This document shows, in pieces, positions 24,182 through 34,100 of a DNA stretch of 64,000 nucleotides (its first letter is position 1; each line of letters begins with the position of its first letter). A program made the position numbers and the translations under genes. This DNA is from JAKQDH01 sp029558835. GTDB lineage: Bacteria; Planctomycetota; Phycisphaerae; UBA1845. The stretch is from the NCBI GenBank assembly GCA_035356615.1, contig DAOQSN010000008.1, positions 62,001-126,000 of the forward strand, in the 5' to 3' direction. The notes under the pieces were generated by a model, which worked only from the letters and a program-made list of their open reading frames with translations, did no database searches and was not told where the DNA came from.

Positions 24182-24775
24182 TTGGCGGACCAAGCCGCGG
24201 GCAGCGTGACGTGCATGCTCCAGGCCGCGTGCAACGGCGATCCGCAGGCCGCCGCGGCACTGCTGCCGCTGATCTACACGGAGCTGCGTGCGCTGGCGAC
24301 AGCGCGCCTGGCTCAAACTCCTCCGGGCAACACGTTTCAGCCGACCGCTCTCGTCCACGAGGCCTATCTGCGGCTGGTGGGCCACGGGGATCCCGGCTGG
24401 AACAGCCGGGGGCATTTCTTCGGGGCGGCGGCACAGGCCATGCGGCAGATTCTCGTCGAGCAGGCGCGTCGAAAGGCGAGCAAGAAGCACGGCGGCGGGT
24501 GTCAGCGCGTCCCGTTGGACCAGGTAGAACCTTCAACCGACCCGCCCGCGGAGGAGCTCTTGGCACTGGACGAGGCGCTGACGCGACTGGAGTCTGCCGA
24601 ACCCATGAAGGGCAAGATCGTTTCGCTGCGTTACTTCGCCGGCCTGACCGCTGAGCAAGCCGCGGCCGCGCTGGGAATGTCCGTACCGACGCTGGAACGC
24701 GAATGGCGCTCCGCGCGGGCATTCCTCTACACGTTGTTGACGGACAGCGACGCGACGCCGGGAGGGCGCCGGTGA
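24182..24775 (+). CDS. ECF sigma factor of the planctomycete type
   Basis: About 197 residues from the TTG at 24182, chosen because GGGGGGA is 4-8 bases before it; a GTG at 24152 and an ATG at 24215 are alternatives. Region 2 reads ACNGDPQAAAALLPLIYTEL, followed by TFQPTALVHEAYLRL and, after a basic linker (RRKASKKHGG), region 4 (GLTAEQAAAALGMSVPTLEREWRSARAFLY). This is the sigma subfamily that in Planctomycetes is normally linked to a Ser/Thr kinase, as here: its TGA overlaps the kinase ATG by one base (TGATG). Its targets are unknown. Confidence 0.92.
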   Translation: MADQAAGSVTCMLQAACNGDPQAAAALLPLIYTELRALATARLAQTPPGNTFQPTALVHEAYLRLVGHGDPGWNSRGHFFGAAAQAMRQILVEQARRKASKKHGGGCQRVPLDQVEPSTDPPAEELLALDEALTRLESAEPMKGKIVSLRYFAGLTAEQAAAALGMSVPTLEREWRSARAFLYTLLTDSDATPGGRR

Positions 24776-27180
24776 TGGATGCCGCCAAGATCCAGCGGGC
24801 ACACGAGATCTTCCAGCGCGGGATCTCCGGCCCGCCCAGCGCCTGGGACCGCATTCTCGAGGCCGAGTGCCAGGGCGATGGGGAACTCCGTGACTTCGTC
24901 GAGCGGATGCTCAAGCACGACGCCGCCGGCATGGGCGAATTCCTCGGCGCGCCCGCCCAGGGTCCGGGCGACGACGAGATTCCCCGCAGGATCGGTCACT
25001 ACGAGATCGTGCGTCCCATCGGCGTGGGGGGCATGGGGGTGGTGTATGAGGCACGCCAGGAGCATCCTCGTCGCACCGTGGCGCTGAAGGTCCTGCAACT
25101 GGCGTTTCCCGCCCCGGAGGCGGTGCGTCGATTCCAACTCGAATCGGAAGTGCTCGGTCGGCTTCAGCACCCCGGCATCGCGCAGATCTACGAAGCCGGC
25201 ACGGTAGAGATCGCCGCGAGTGACGGTACGGTTCTCCGGCGGCCGTTCTTTGCGCTGGAGTTGATTCAGGGCGAGCCGCTGACCCTCTACGCGGAGCACC
25301 GGCAACTCGACACGCGCGCGCGCCTGGAGTTGGCGGCCCGCGTCTGTGACGCGGTCCAGCATGCCCACGAGAAGGGCGTGATCCACCGGGACCTGAAGCC
25401 CGCCAACATTCTCGTTGATGCCTGCGGGCAGCCCAAAATACTCGATTTTGGCGTCGCCCGCGCGTCCGGTCCGGAGATGCAAACGCTCACCATGCACACC
25501 GAGCCGGGCCAACTGCTGGGCACTTTGGCGTACATGAGCCCGGAGCAGATATCGGGCGGCCCCCACGGCGTGGACGCCCGCGCGGATGTGTACGCGCTGG
25601 GGGTCATCCTCTACGAATTGCTCAGCGGCCGCCTGCCTTTTGACCTGGCAAACCGTTCACTCGCCGAGTGCGCGCGCCTCATCTGCGAGGAGGAGCCGCC
25701 GCCGCTGCGATCAGTGAACAGTCGGCTGGGGGTCGAAGTCGCGACGATTGTCGAGAAGGCCTGCGCCAAGGACCGCGAGCGGCGCTATCCTTCTGCGTCC
25801 GAGCTCGCCGCCGACCTGCGCTCCTATTTGCGTCACGAGCCGATTCGCGCCCGCCCGACGAGCCGGATGTACCACCTGCGCAAATTCGCCCGGCGCAACC
25901 GTGGCCTGGTGGGGGGCGTAGCGGCGAGCTTGCTCGCCCTGATCATCGGCTTGGCCGGCACGACCGCAGGAATGCTCCAGGCTGCCGCGCAGCGCGACGA
26001 GGCGCGGGCGGCTTCCGCCGAGGCCGCGGCCGTCAGCCGGTTTCTTCAGGAGATCCTGTCTTCCGTCGATCCGGGCCAGGCGCGCGGGCGCGTCGTGACG
26101 ATCCGCGAGGTTCTGGATGAGGCAGCGGCGCGGCTGGCCGGCTCATTCGGTGACCGCCCGACGGTTCGCGCCGCGCTGCAGCGCACCATCGGGGTAACCT
26201 ATGGGGCCTTGGGAGAGTACGACCTGGCGCAGCGCCACCTCCTCGAGGCACACGCGACGTACGCCCGGGAGCTGGGCGCGGAACACGTGGAGACCCTGGA
26301 CGCCCTGGTCGCACTGTGCAACGTGTTGCGGGAACAGGGGGAGTTACCCCGGGCCGAGGCGCTCCTGCGGGAAGGATTGGCGGCCGCTCGGCGCGGTGGC
26401 AGCCCCAGTAACGACACTCTGATGCGCTTGCTGGCGCAACTGGGGGCGGTCACGGTTGACCTGGGAAAGTCCGCAGAGGCGGAGTCCATACTCCGCGAAG
26501 TGCTCGCGTATTATATCGACGCCTACGGCGCCGAGCATCGCCACACCCTGATCGCGATGAACAACCTTGGGCTGCTGCTGCGCAACGCTTACCGACTGAA
26601 CGAAGCAGAGGTTCTGCTCAAGGGCGTTTGGGAAGTCCGGCAGCGCACGCTGGGCACCGACCACCCGGATACGATCCTGGCCATGCACAATATGGCGGCC
26701 TTGTGGCAGGACCAGGGCAAAGTCAGGGAGTGTGAGTCACTCCAGCGCGAGATCGTTGCCTCCCGCGTCCGCGTCCTTGGCGAACACCACCCCCATACGC
26801 TCCTGTCCATGAGCAACCTGGCAGTGATGCAGGCCCAGTGCGGACAACTCGCGGAAGCCGAGGCGCTGTTGCGCCGGACGCTCGAATCCAGCCGGACGAA
26901 GCTGGGCGACCAGCACCCCGACACGATTCGCTGCCGGGGGATTCTCGCCACCGTTCTCATCGGCGAGCAGAAGTACGCGGAGGCCGAGCCGATCGCGGCC
27001 GCATGCTATGACCATTCCGTCGCCGCCTACGGGGCTGACCACGAGGCGGTGGTCGAGGCCGTTGGACTGCTCGCCGAATTGTATGACGCGTGGGGACGGC
27101 AGGCCGAGGCCGACCAGTGGCGGGCGAAAATGCCGGCGCCGCAGCCAACAGTAACCGCGGCCGAAGGTAGCGCTCCCTGA
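24775..27180 (+). CDS. transmembrane Ser/Thr protein kinase with TPR-like repeats
   Basis: 801 residues. The kinase domain spans about residues 73-345: glycine loop GVGGMGVV at 83-90, the lysine in VALKVL (about 104), HRDLKPANILV (about 205) and DFGVARA. A single hydrophobic helix (about 385-405, LLALIIGLAGTTAG) probably crosses the membrane. The rest (about 440-780) is made of roughly 42-residue helical repeats of TPR or tetratricopeptide-like type (ALGEYDLAQRHLLEAH, NLGLLLRNAYRLNEA, MSNLAVMQAQCGQL). The preceding ECF sigma gene overlaps it, so the kinase likely regulates that sigma factor, in a way known for planctomycete pairs; the signal is unknown. Confidence 0.93.
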   Translation: MDAAKIQRAHEIFQRGISGPPSAWDRILEAECQGDGELRDFVERMLKHDAAGMGEFLGAPAQGPGDDEIPRRIGHYEIVRPIGVGGMGVVYEARQEHPRRTVALKVLQLAFPAPEAVRRFQLESEVLGRLQHPGIAQIYEAGTVEIAASDGTVLRRPFFALELIQGEPLTLYAEHRQLDTRARLELAARVCDAVQHAHEKGVIHRDLKPANILVDACGQPKILDFGVARASGPEMQTLTMHTEPGQLLGTLAYMSPEQISGGPHGVDARADVYALGVILYELLSGRLPFDLANRSLAECARLICEEEPPPLRSVNSRLGVEVATIVEKACAKDRERRYPSASELAADLRSYLRHEPIRARPTSRMYHLRKFARRNRGLVGGVAASLLALIIGLAGTTAGMLQAAAQRDEARAASAEAAAVSRFLQEILSSVDPGQARGRVVTIREVLDEAAARLAGSFGDRPTVRAALQRTIGVTYGALGEYDLAQRHLLEAHATYARELGAEHVETLDALVALCNVLREQGELPRAEALLREGLAAARRGGSPSNDTLMRLLAQLGAVTVDLGKSAEAESILREVLAYYIDAYGAEHRHTLIAMNNLGLLLRNAYRLNEAEVLLKGVWEVRQRTLGTDHPDTILAMHNMAALWQDQGKVRECESLQREIVASRVRVLGEHHPHTLLSMSNLAVMQAQCGQLAEAEALLRRTLESSRTKLGDQHPDTIRCRGILATVLIGEQKYAEAEPIAAACYDHSVAAYGADHEAVVEAVGLLAELYDAWGRQAEADQWRAKMPAPQPTVTAAEGSAP

Positions 27181-27640
27181 TCGCCCAGGAGCCCCTGGTG
27201 AGCGGGACTTCGACTCGGACTGCCTTGCGACGGTGCAGGTCGAGGATACCACATCGCCGACCATAGCTGCCGAAGCTCTGGATGAGACCGCCGGGTGTGA
27301 CGGCCCAAGCAATGACACAGAGCCGCGCGGCTGGCTCCCCACCCACAGCGGCGCGAAACGGAAACCGGATCAGACATCGACAGTCTGCTGAAACGATATG
27401 GAGATAACAGATACAATGAGCGGTTGCCGGAGTACTTCATCCGACAGCTTGAAAGACCGGAACGGGTTGCGGGGACAGCCGTTTACACCCGCGCGGCTCC
27501 GCGGGTCTCAAGGGCTTGAGCGTGTCCGGGGCCGCTCGTCTGTCTGCGCGGCACTGCTGCCGGCCCGGTGCGGGAGTGTTTCGTAAGCAGCCGCCCGGTT
27601 GTGATTATTCAAGAAGACGTTCCGAAGCTGCATGGCCCGT
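27181..27640 (+). other. 460-base convergent intergenic stretch
   Basis: It lies between the kinase gene (plus) and the PEP-CTERM gene (minus), which converge. No gene is supported. A 7-bp inverted repeat (ACCCGCG at 27487-27493 and CGCGGGT at 27500-27506, 6-base loop) could be a weak terminator, without a T tract. Nothing else stands out. Confidence 0.4.
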
Positions 27641-28249
27641 TCAGCGGCGACGCCACAGTGCGATCGCCGCGATGAGCGCCAGCAGCAAGGTGGCCGGTTC
27701 GGGAACGACGACAAGCGTGGCTCCCGCGAACGTCTGGGGGGAGACCGGGTCGAAGTTGGGACTGACCGTCAGGTTCCGCAGGAACCCCTCGCTGGGGGTG
27801 ATGATGATCGTAGTACCTATAGCTGCGCCAGGGGGCGCCAGCAAGTCGAAGGTAAAGAGGGGGGTCACGTCGCCGACGTTGCGTCCGAAGTTGGGCGCGA
27901 AGACGTCGGTGGTAGCCGCGGCGACATCCAGATATTGATTACCCTGGGCATTCCCCAGGTGGTGGCTGCCAAGGTCGTCGAAGTCCGCCTGGTTGATGAG
28001 CACGTTCGAGATGTTGCTGCCGGTAGCCCCCGCGGTGCCGCCCAACAGCAGGTCGATGGCAAACGAGAAGTGTCCGACGCCCGCGAGGTTGTCGCCCGCC
28101 AGCGTGGCGGCCTCTACCTGGAGACTGGTCGAGGCACCGGCGAGGACGTCCGCCGACGAGGGTACGATCCGATACAAGGCACCATACACGCCGGTACTCA
28201 TGAAGAATCCGACGGCCGCAGCGACACTGCAAGTACCGATCTGCCTCAT
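27641..28249 (-). CDS. PEP-CTERM sorted exported protein
   Basis: 202 residues with GGGAGGAG just before the ATG. A signal peptide (residues 1-24) begins the protein. The C-terminus is a PEP-CTERM anchor: VPEPATLLLALIAAIALW followed by RRR, the sorting motif for exosortase-mediated attachment or surface display. Between them is a beta-rich Ca-binding-like domain (FSFAIDLLLGG, DFDDLGSHHLG). Its function is unknown; the exosortase is not in the window. Confidence 0.9.
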   Translation of the reverse strand: MRQIGTCSVAAAVGFFMSTGVYGALYRIVPSSADVLAGASTSLQVEAATLAGDNLAGVGHFSFAIDLLLGGTAGATGSNISNVLINQADFDDLGSHHLGNAQGNQYLDVAAATTDVFAPNFGRNVGDVTPLFTFDLLAPPGAAIGTTIIITPSEGFLRNLTVSPNFDPVSPQTFAGATLVVVPEPATLLLALIAAIALWRRR

Positions 28250-28330
28250 GGTCTCCTCCCTCCCTCAGCCACCTGGGCGCCCGCCATCGCCCGTGGCCAT
28301 GCTGCCTCTCGACCGACGGGACGTGGGTCG

Positions 28331-30025
28331 CTACGGGGCTATCACAAACACCGCCTGGAAGACGGCGAAGTCGGCCAAGTCTATGTCTCCGTTTCGATCG
28401 AAGTCCACCGGACCACACTCCGGTCCGACCAACCCGCCCACCGGACCCGTGAGGCACGCCTGGAAGGCCGCGTAATCGGCCAGGTCCACGTCCCCGTCGT
28501 AGTCGAGGTCACCATTGGTCACCATGTTCAAGCGCACCAGGCCGAGGTCCACGAACGTCACCCGGTCGTCGCCGTCGATGTCGGCCCGGATATTGAATCC
28601 TGGGTCGCCATTCTGCGTTCCCAGGGCCTGCTGTACGAGCGCCACGTCGGCCTCGCTTACAGCGCCGTCTCCGTCCACATCGCCAACGACGACCCGGTAC
28701 TGGACCTCGAAGTTGTTCGCCGATGCCCAGGCGCCAAGGCTGCGGACGCTGTACCACCGTTGCGGGGACAGGACCGTCCCGTTCTCCTGAATCCTGAGCA
28801 CCCGCGGGTGGCCACCCTCGTCGTTGGCCACGGTGAACGTGAACGCCGCGGAAAGATCACTTCCGTAGGTGCCGCCGTCGAGCAGTTCCTGAATCAGGAC
28901 CTGTCCCGATGCCGGTGCGGCGATGTCCTTGTCGAACGTCACACGGACGAGGTTACGGGCGGTTCGCCACAGCGTACCCTGCGTCGGCGGCTCGGCCGCC
29001 ACGAGGTTGGCCGCACATTCATCCGGGATGCCGTTGTTGTTGACGTCAGGTGAGGTTCCCGCGGCGATGTCGCATTCGTCGGGGACACTGTTGCCGTTGC
29101 AGTCCGCGCTGCTGCCGACCGCGATGTCGCAGGCGTCATGAACGGTGTTGCTGTTGCAGTCCACAACGGACTCACAGGGGTCGGGCACGAGCGACACCGT
29201 GGTACGGGCCGTGCTGACGCAGTTGCTCGCGTCGGTCACGGTAAGAACGTAGGTGCCGCGAACGGCCGGCGCGACGACCGGATTCAGTTGACTGGACGTG
29301 AACCCTTCGGGGCCGGTCCACGAGTAGCTCGCCATGCCGCTGGGTCCGCCGAGCAGGGCGACCGCCTGCCCCGCGCAGACCGGTCCGTCGTTGGCGGCGG
29401 TGGCCTCGGGGGCCGATGGGACGATGATGGTAAGAGCGGTGATCGCGCCGGCGCTTGTCGGCTCCGTCGCCCAGACGATGCCCGCGCCGTCCTCGCCCTG
29501 CCGGATCACGATGGCTTTGACATTGGACGCGCTTAGGGTGTAGGTGCCGGGCTGTGCGGGAGTGGTCAGGGAGCCGGTGACGAGAACCGTCTGGGTATGC
29601 GCGACGCCGGTAACCACGGAACCGATGGGGAACGGGGCATGGTCGATCGTGTTCTTGATGGTGTTTTGGCCGCCGCCGACGCGCACCAGCCGCCCGTCGA
29701 CCACTTCGCCGCCGAAGCCCGCCGGACCGGTGAGGCCGGCCGGGCGATCGAAGTTGAGCATCGGGGCGCTCGTGGGAACGTTCGCCGCTGCCAAGGGACC
29801 GCCCGTGAACGCCAAGTCCAGCGCGAACCCGGCGAGCCCTTCGTTCTGGGTATCACTGAGGACGCCGCTGATCTCGTAGGCGATGGTGCCCCCGCACGCG
29901 GTCACCACTATGTTGCTGCTGCCGTTACTGGTGATACCTATATCGAGCCCGGCGGCTGTCACGGCCGCACAAGGTAGCATCAGTACCACCAACACACTGA
30001 TGCACCGCATCCCAAACGTGGTCAT
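28331..30025 (-). CDS. large exported dockerin protein
   Basis: About 564 residues; ATG 30025 is preferred over the GTG at 30028 because GGGAG is 8 bases upstream. A signal peptide leads into Ig/beta-sandwich-like modules, then a cluster of Ca-binding strings DCNSNTVHDACD, DCNGNSVPDECD and DVNNNGIPDEC (about residues 290-345), and a beta domain. The C-terminus has paired dockerin loops (DVDGDGAVSEADV, DIDGDDRVTFVDL, DYDGDVDLADYAAF and DFDRNGDIDLADFAVF), the last two ending the protein. Likely a surface or matrix protein. No enzymatic motif is seen. Confidence 0.88.
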   Translation of the reverse strand: MTTFGMRCISVLVVLMLPCAAVTAAGLDIGITSNGSSNIVVTACGGTIAYEISGVLSDTQNEGLAGFALDLAFTGGPLAAANVPTSAPMLNFDRPAGLTGPAGFGGEVVDGRLVRVGGGQNTIKNTIDHAPFPIGSVVTGVAHTQTVLVTGSLTTPAQPGTYTLSASNVKAIVIRQGEDGAGIVWATEPTSAGAITALTIIVPSAPEATAANDGPVCAGQAVALLGGPSGMASYSWTGPEGFTSSQLNPVVAPAVRGTYVLTVTDASNCVSTARTTVSLVPDPCESVVDCNSNTVHDACDIAVGSSADCNGNSVPDECDIAAGTSPDVNNNGIPDECAANLVAAEPPTQGTLWRTARNLVRVTFDKDIAAPASGQVLIQELLDGGTYGSDLSAAFTFTVANDEGGHPRVLRIQENGTVLSPQRWYSVRSLGAWASANNFEVQYRVVVGDVDGDGAVSEADVALVQQALGTQNGDPGFNIRADIDGDDRVTFVDLGLVRLNMVTNGDLDYDGDVDLADYAAFQACLTGPVGGLVGPECGPVDFDRNGDIDLADFAVFQAVFVIAP

Positions 30026-30176
30026 CACAATCGCTCCCGTTCTCTAGCAAGCCCCGCCGCCAGAACGTTCCTGCGCGCGTCACGCCTGCTCCCTCATTCA
30101 CCTATTCCGGGAGACCGGCTCCGCTCCCCGCCCTCCCACCTGGTCCCCCAGCGACCCGCAAAGTTCCACCTTCGTG

Positions 30177-31118
30177 CTACTTCTCCCGCTCGGCCGCGGG
30201 ACCGGCGCTCCTTGCTTCTTGTTTCTCCTTCTCCAGATCTCGCCCCCAGTTCATTATGATGGCCGCAGCCTCCTCCCATCCGATCGGCTCTCGGAAGCAC
30301 GCCCTTACTGCCTCGATCCCAGTCGCGCAGTCACCCAACTTCGTTTCCGGCTTGCATCCGGCGCCCATCGCCTGCTCGATCTTCGCGGCAAGTTCTCCGT
30401 CTTCGAATCCGATGCTCCCCCTGGCGGGCACGAATACGCATCCACCCGAACTCAACCACTCACCGATCCGCGCGTAAAGAGTGCGCAGCCCCTCACCCTC
30501 TTCCGGCGGCCTGCCTGGCCGCGTTTCTCTGCACAGATAGCCTACCTCAATCGGCTCGCCACCAGCGCTCTCCGACACGAACACCACCTTCACCTTGGTG
30601 TCCTCGACCTGCACGCTCTGCACAAGCTCAAACTCACGTGCATAGGCGGCGAGCTCCGGAATCACCAAGCTGTAGTCACCGAACTCCTCGTAGAGACTAG
30701 CCTTCTTCTCGGCGATCAACCGAGCAACGTCGCTTCTTGCCTGCAATCCGGCGCCGACTCGACACCGCTCGATCTCCCCCGCATACCTGCACCGCGGCTC
30801 CACCGCAATGCCGTTGACGGTCAGCCCTTCCCGCCCGTACACGACCTCGTACGGTTGTCTCAGCAGCGCGCCGCCAACGATAACGGCACCGGAATCGATT
30901 ACCCGACGCTCAACCGGTGCGATTGTCGGCGTGAAGACCTGAACTACGTAATACTCCAAACGGCGGCCGCGAATCTCCTCGCTGTGTCGGGCCTTGACCG
31001 CGGCAATGGCGTCCTGCTTCTCCTGTGGCCCGGCCCCGCCATCGGCCAACAGCGGCGGGGTTTCAACCGCCAGTGCCAGCAACGCCAACATCATGCCGAC
31101 CAGATGTCCTGTCTTCAT
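30177..31118 (-). CDS. exported hypothetical protein
   Basis: About 313 residues from the ATG at 31118 (GAGGAAG 9 bases upstream); the frame is open to 31136 but the signal peptide MKTGHLVGMMLALLALAVETPPLLA begins here. It has several Cys (CRYAGEIERCRV, CVFVPARG, CKPETKLGDC) and a beta-rich central part. No family was recognised. It lies just upstream of the giant repeat protein gene's 3' end on the same strand, so the two may be co-transcribed. Confidence 0.75.
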   Translation of the reverse strand: MKTGHLVGMMLALLALAVETPPLLADGGAGPQEKQDAIAAVKARHSEEIRGRRLEYYVVQVFTPTIAPVERRVIDSGAVIVGGALLRQPYEVVYGREGLTVNGIAVEPRCRYAGEIERCRVGAGLQARSDVARLIAEKKASLYEEFGDYSLVIPELAAYAREFELVQSVQVEDTKVKVVFVSESAGGEPIEVGYLCRETRPGRPPEEGEGLRTLYARIGEWLSSGGCVFVPARGSIGFEDGELAAKIEQAMGAGCKPETKLGDCATGIEAVRACFREPIGWEEAAAIIMNWGRDLEKEKQEARSAGPAAEREK

Positions 31119-31145
31119 GTTCGCTTCCTCACGCACCGCACTCGT

Positions 31146-34100
31146 TCAGCGCGGAACGTACATGCGCACGCTGTCGACCGTATGATCACCTCGCACGAGG
31201 TGCGCCGGCCACTCGGCCTGGTTCTCGTCGATTCCACCGCCGTCGTACGCTTCTCTGATCGTGTAGTTCTTGGATACACCGCCTATCGGCTTGGTCCCGC
31301 CGATGGTCTCGAAAATCGCCCTCGTGTCGCTGATGAGTTCCGGCGTATAGGAGATGTCATCGTAGCCGAAGCTGTTATCCGCCTCGAGCAGACCGGCAAA
31401 GGCGTCCGCCAGTGACGGTTCACCCCCTCCTGCCACCGCGCCGTAGCAGACAGCCAGAAAGACGGCACTATGGTCCCGCATGACGCAGTACCTCTGGACG
31501 AACTTCACGGTAATGCAGACGGCCCATTTCCCTGACCACCCTTCAGAAACCGTAAGCGTGTCGGCCGGCCACCCCAGGGTATTGATATAGTAATTGCGGG
31601 CGAGCACCGCCTCGCCCATGTCATCGTACGTTTCAATGGGGATTTCACCAGGGGTAGTGGCGCCCGCATTCCCATGCCCGTCTATCCATAGGATCCCCCT
31701 CGTGCGCGAACTCACATCGTCGAAGAACTGGAGGAGTGTATGCACCGGCCAGTTCCCCGGATCGACATAAGTTATGTGCGGAGTCACCACGAAACCACGG
31801 GTCGCGCACACGTTCCAGAGCTCGGTCTCGCCGCAGTTCCCGAAATCCCACCAGAACGGGTTCCAGATGCTCGCCGCCGGCAGCATGATCCAGGTCATGC
31901 GCAGGTGGACGTCGTCGCGGGCCAGTTCGGTCCCATCGCGCGTATAGGTGAGTCGTATGGTCACATCTTCGACAGGGTCACCGACCGGGACATCCTTGCC
32001 CTCTACAAAGATGTCCACGTCCGAGGAGACTATGCCTGCCAAGTCGCCCGCCGGTGAAGCAAGGTCGACGGACAGGTCGTTCAGGAGGGACAGGCCGTCG
32101 GCCTTGAAGAGGCGGAGGGAGTCCGGCGGATTCACGGAAAGTTGTACCACGCCCTCCGTCAAGCCCGACGGCAGCAGGCGGAGCGTGATCTTAACAACGT
32201 CGTCGTCGGTTGCGCCGATCACGTTGTCTCGGTTGTCCCTTTGCTCGAGCGGGCCGTTGTCATCATTGTCATCATTGACGGCGGCGAACAGACTGTCAGG
32301 AGCATCTTCGTCGGCCTCGGCGACGGCGGGACCGGGGGCGTTCAGGGTCCCCGGCCGGTGACCCACGAGGTCCACCCGGGGACACGGATTGGGTGTGCAA
32401 CTTACATCGTCGCCCTCGTACTCACCGCCCGTGCGATCGCACGTGAACGCCAGTACCTTGTCACAGGCTCCGTCCTCGTAACAGCACGCGCCCGTCGGCG
32501 GGCAGGGGTCGGGGCTGCAACTGTTCGCGCCGGTGTACTGGCCGTCGCACAGGGGCCACGTGCTCAACACGCAGCCGCCATGCTCGCCGCAGCAGGAACC
32601 CTGGCAGATGGACTGGCGCTCCACACACGCGAGGTAGGTGTACGCTTGGGTGGCAAAGCCACCGCCGGGGCAGGGCTTTATCTTGAAGGCGCTGCCGGGG
32701 CAGCCGCCCCCACCCGCGCAAGTGGTTCCCAGCTTGTGTGCCGGGAACCAGGGCACGTTCGTGCAGCTCGCCAACGGCGTCACTAGGCCGGTCTTCACGT
32801 AACGGCACACGTCGTCGCCCTTGCACTCCGGCGGGCAGAAGTAGTGCGCTTCACCCTCCGTGACGTGGCTCTCGCAGGTCAACTCCCCCGCGCGGCTGCC
32901 GCCGGGGCCGCGGACCTCCCGGACGCCCGGCACGAAGTTGCCCTGCGCGCAGTCCGGCACGGCCATCTGTTCCAGGATCTCCGGGCCGGCCGTCCGCACG
33001 AACGGCTGATCGGTGAAACTCAACGTGATCGGCGGCAGCGCCTCCCGCCCCTCCCGCGACTCCCCCGTATCGAGCACCCGCATCGTCACGCATTCCGGCA
33101 GGACTCCATCGAGCAGGTCCTGCACCTTGACGAACAGAAACAGCGGCTGCACGTACACGGTCGCGTCATACGTGCCGGAGTTGGCCTCCGGCCCATCGAG
33201 CTGGGCCGTCAGTACGCCTGCTCCGGGGTGGTACGATGACAGGCCTACCACCATGAGCCACTCCTCGGTCGTCCGACCGCGGTCGTAGCTCACCACGATC
33301 GGTTCGCTGGCCTGCAAGCCCAGGGCGGTGATCTCGAGGACGACCTCGGCCGCGCCGTTCTCGTCGAAGATCACCGGCCCGTGCTGGATTTGCGTGTCCG
33401 TTTCGCCATGTACGTCGTTCGGGTCAACGGGGGCGCCGACCAATACGACCCGGTCGCCGAAGGGATCGGAGCCTTCGCCGAAGAACCCGGCCGGGATCGG
33501 CCCATGCACACCGAAGTCGTAGAAGGTCTCTTCCCGGCCCCCCAGGCTGGTAGCCCACGAATCCGGGCAAGCGTCCGGCAGCGGGATCCGACATGCCTCA
33601 TCCACCGTATCCGCGCCGGTCGCGAACGCCAAGTAATCCGCGATCTCGACCGCCCCATTCAGGTCCAGGTCCGCGCAGACACAGCCATCGAGCAGCTCGG
33701 GCCCGGTCGCCCCCAGGCAATCCGCGAACCCCGCGTAGTCATCGAGGTCCACATCGCAGTCCCCGTCCAGGTCGCCGGGACGGGTCGGGCAGTCGGCCTC
33801 GTCGGGTACGCCGTTGAAGTTCTTGTCGCGGCTGAAGCCGCCGATGATGTCGCAATCGTCGGGGACACCGTTGACGTTGCGGTCCGCTTCGCACTCGTCG
33901 GGAATGCCATTGGGCTGGCAATCCGCGCTGCTCCCGCCGGAGATGTCCTCGGCGTCGTCTATGCCGTTCGCGTTGCAGTCCTCGTCGGCGGCCAGGCCGG
34001 CCACGCAGAACGCCAGGTCATACGGTCCGGCATCCCCGGCCGCGTAGCCGTCTCCCGTGGCGTCGTAGAGGGCCAGGCCATTGCCGGCGCCGGTTGGCGG

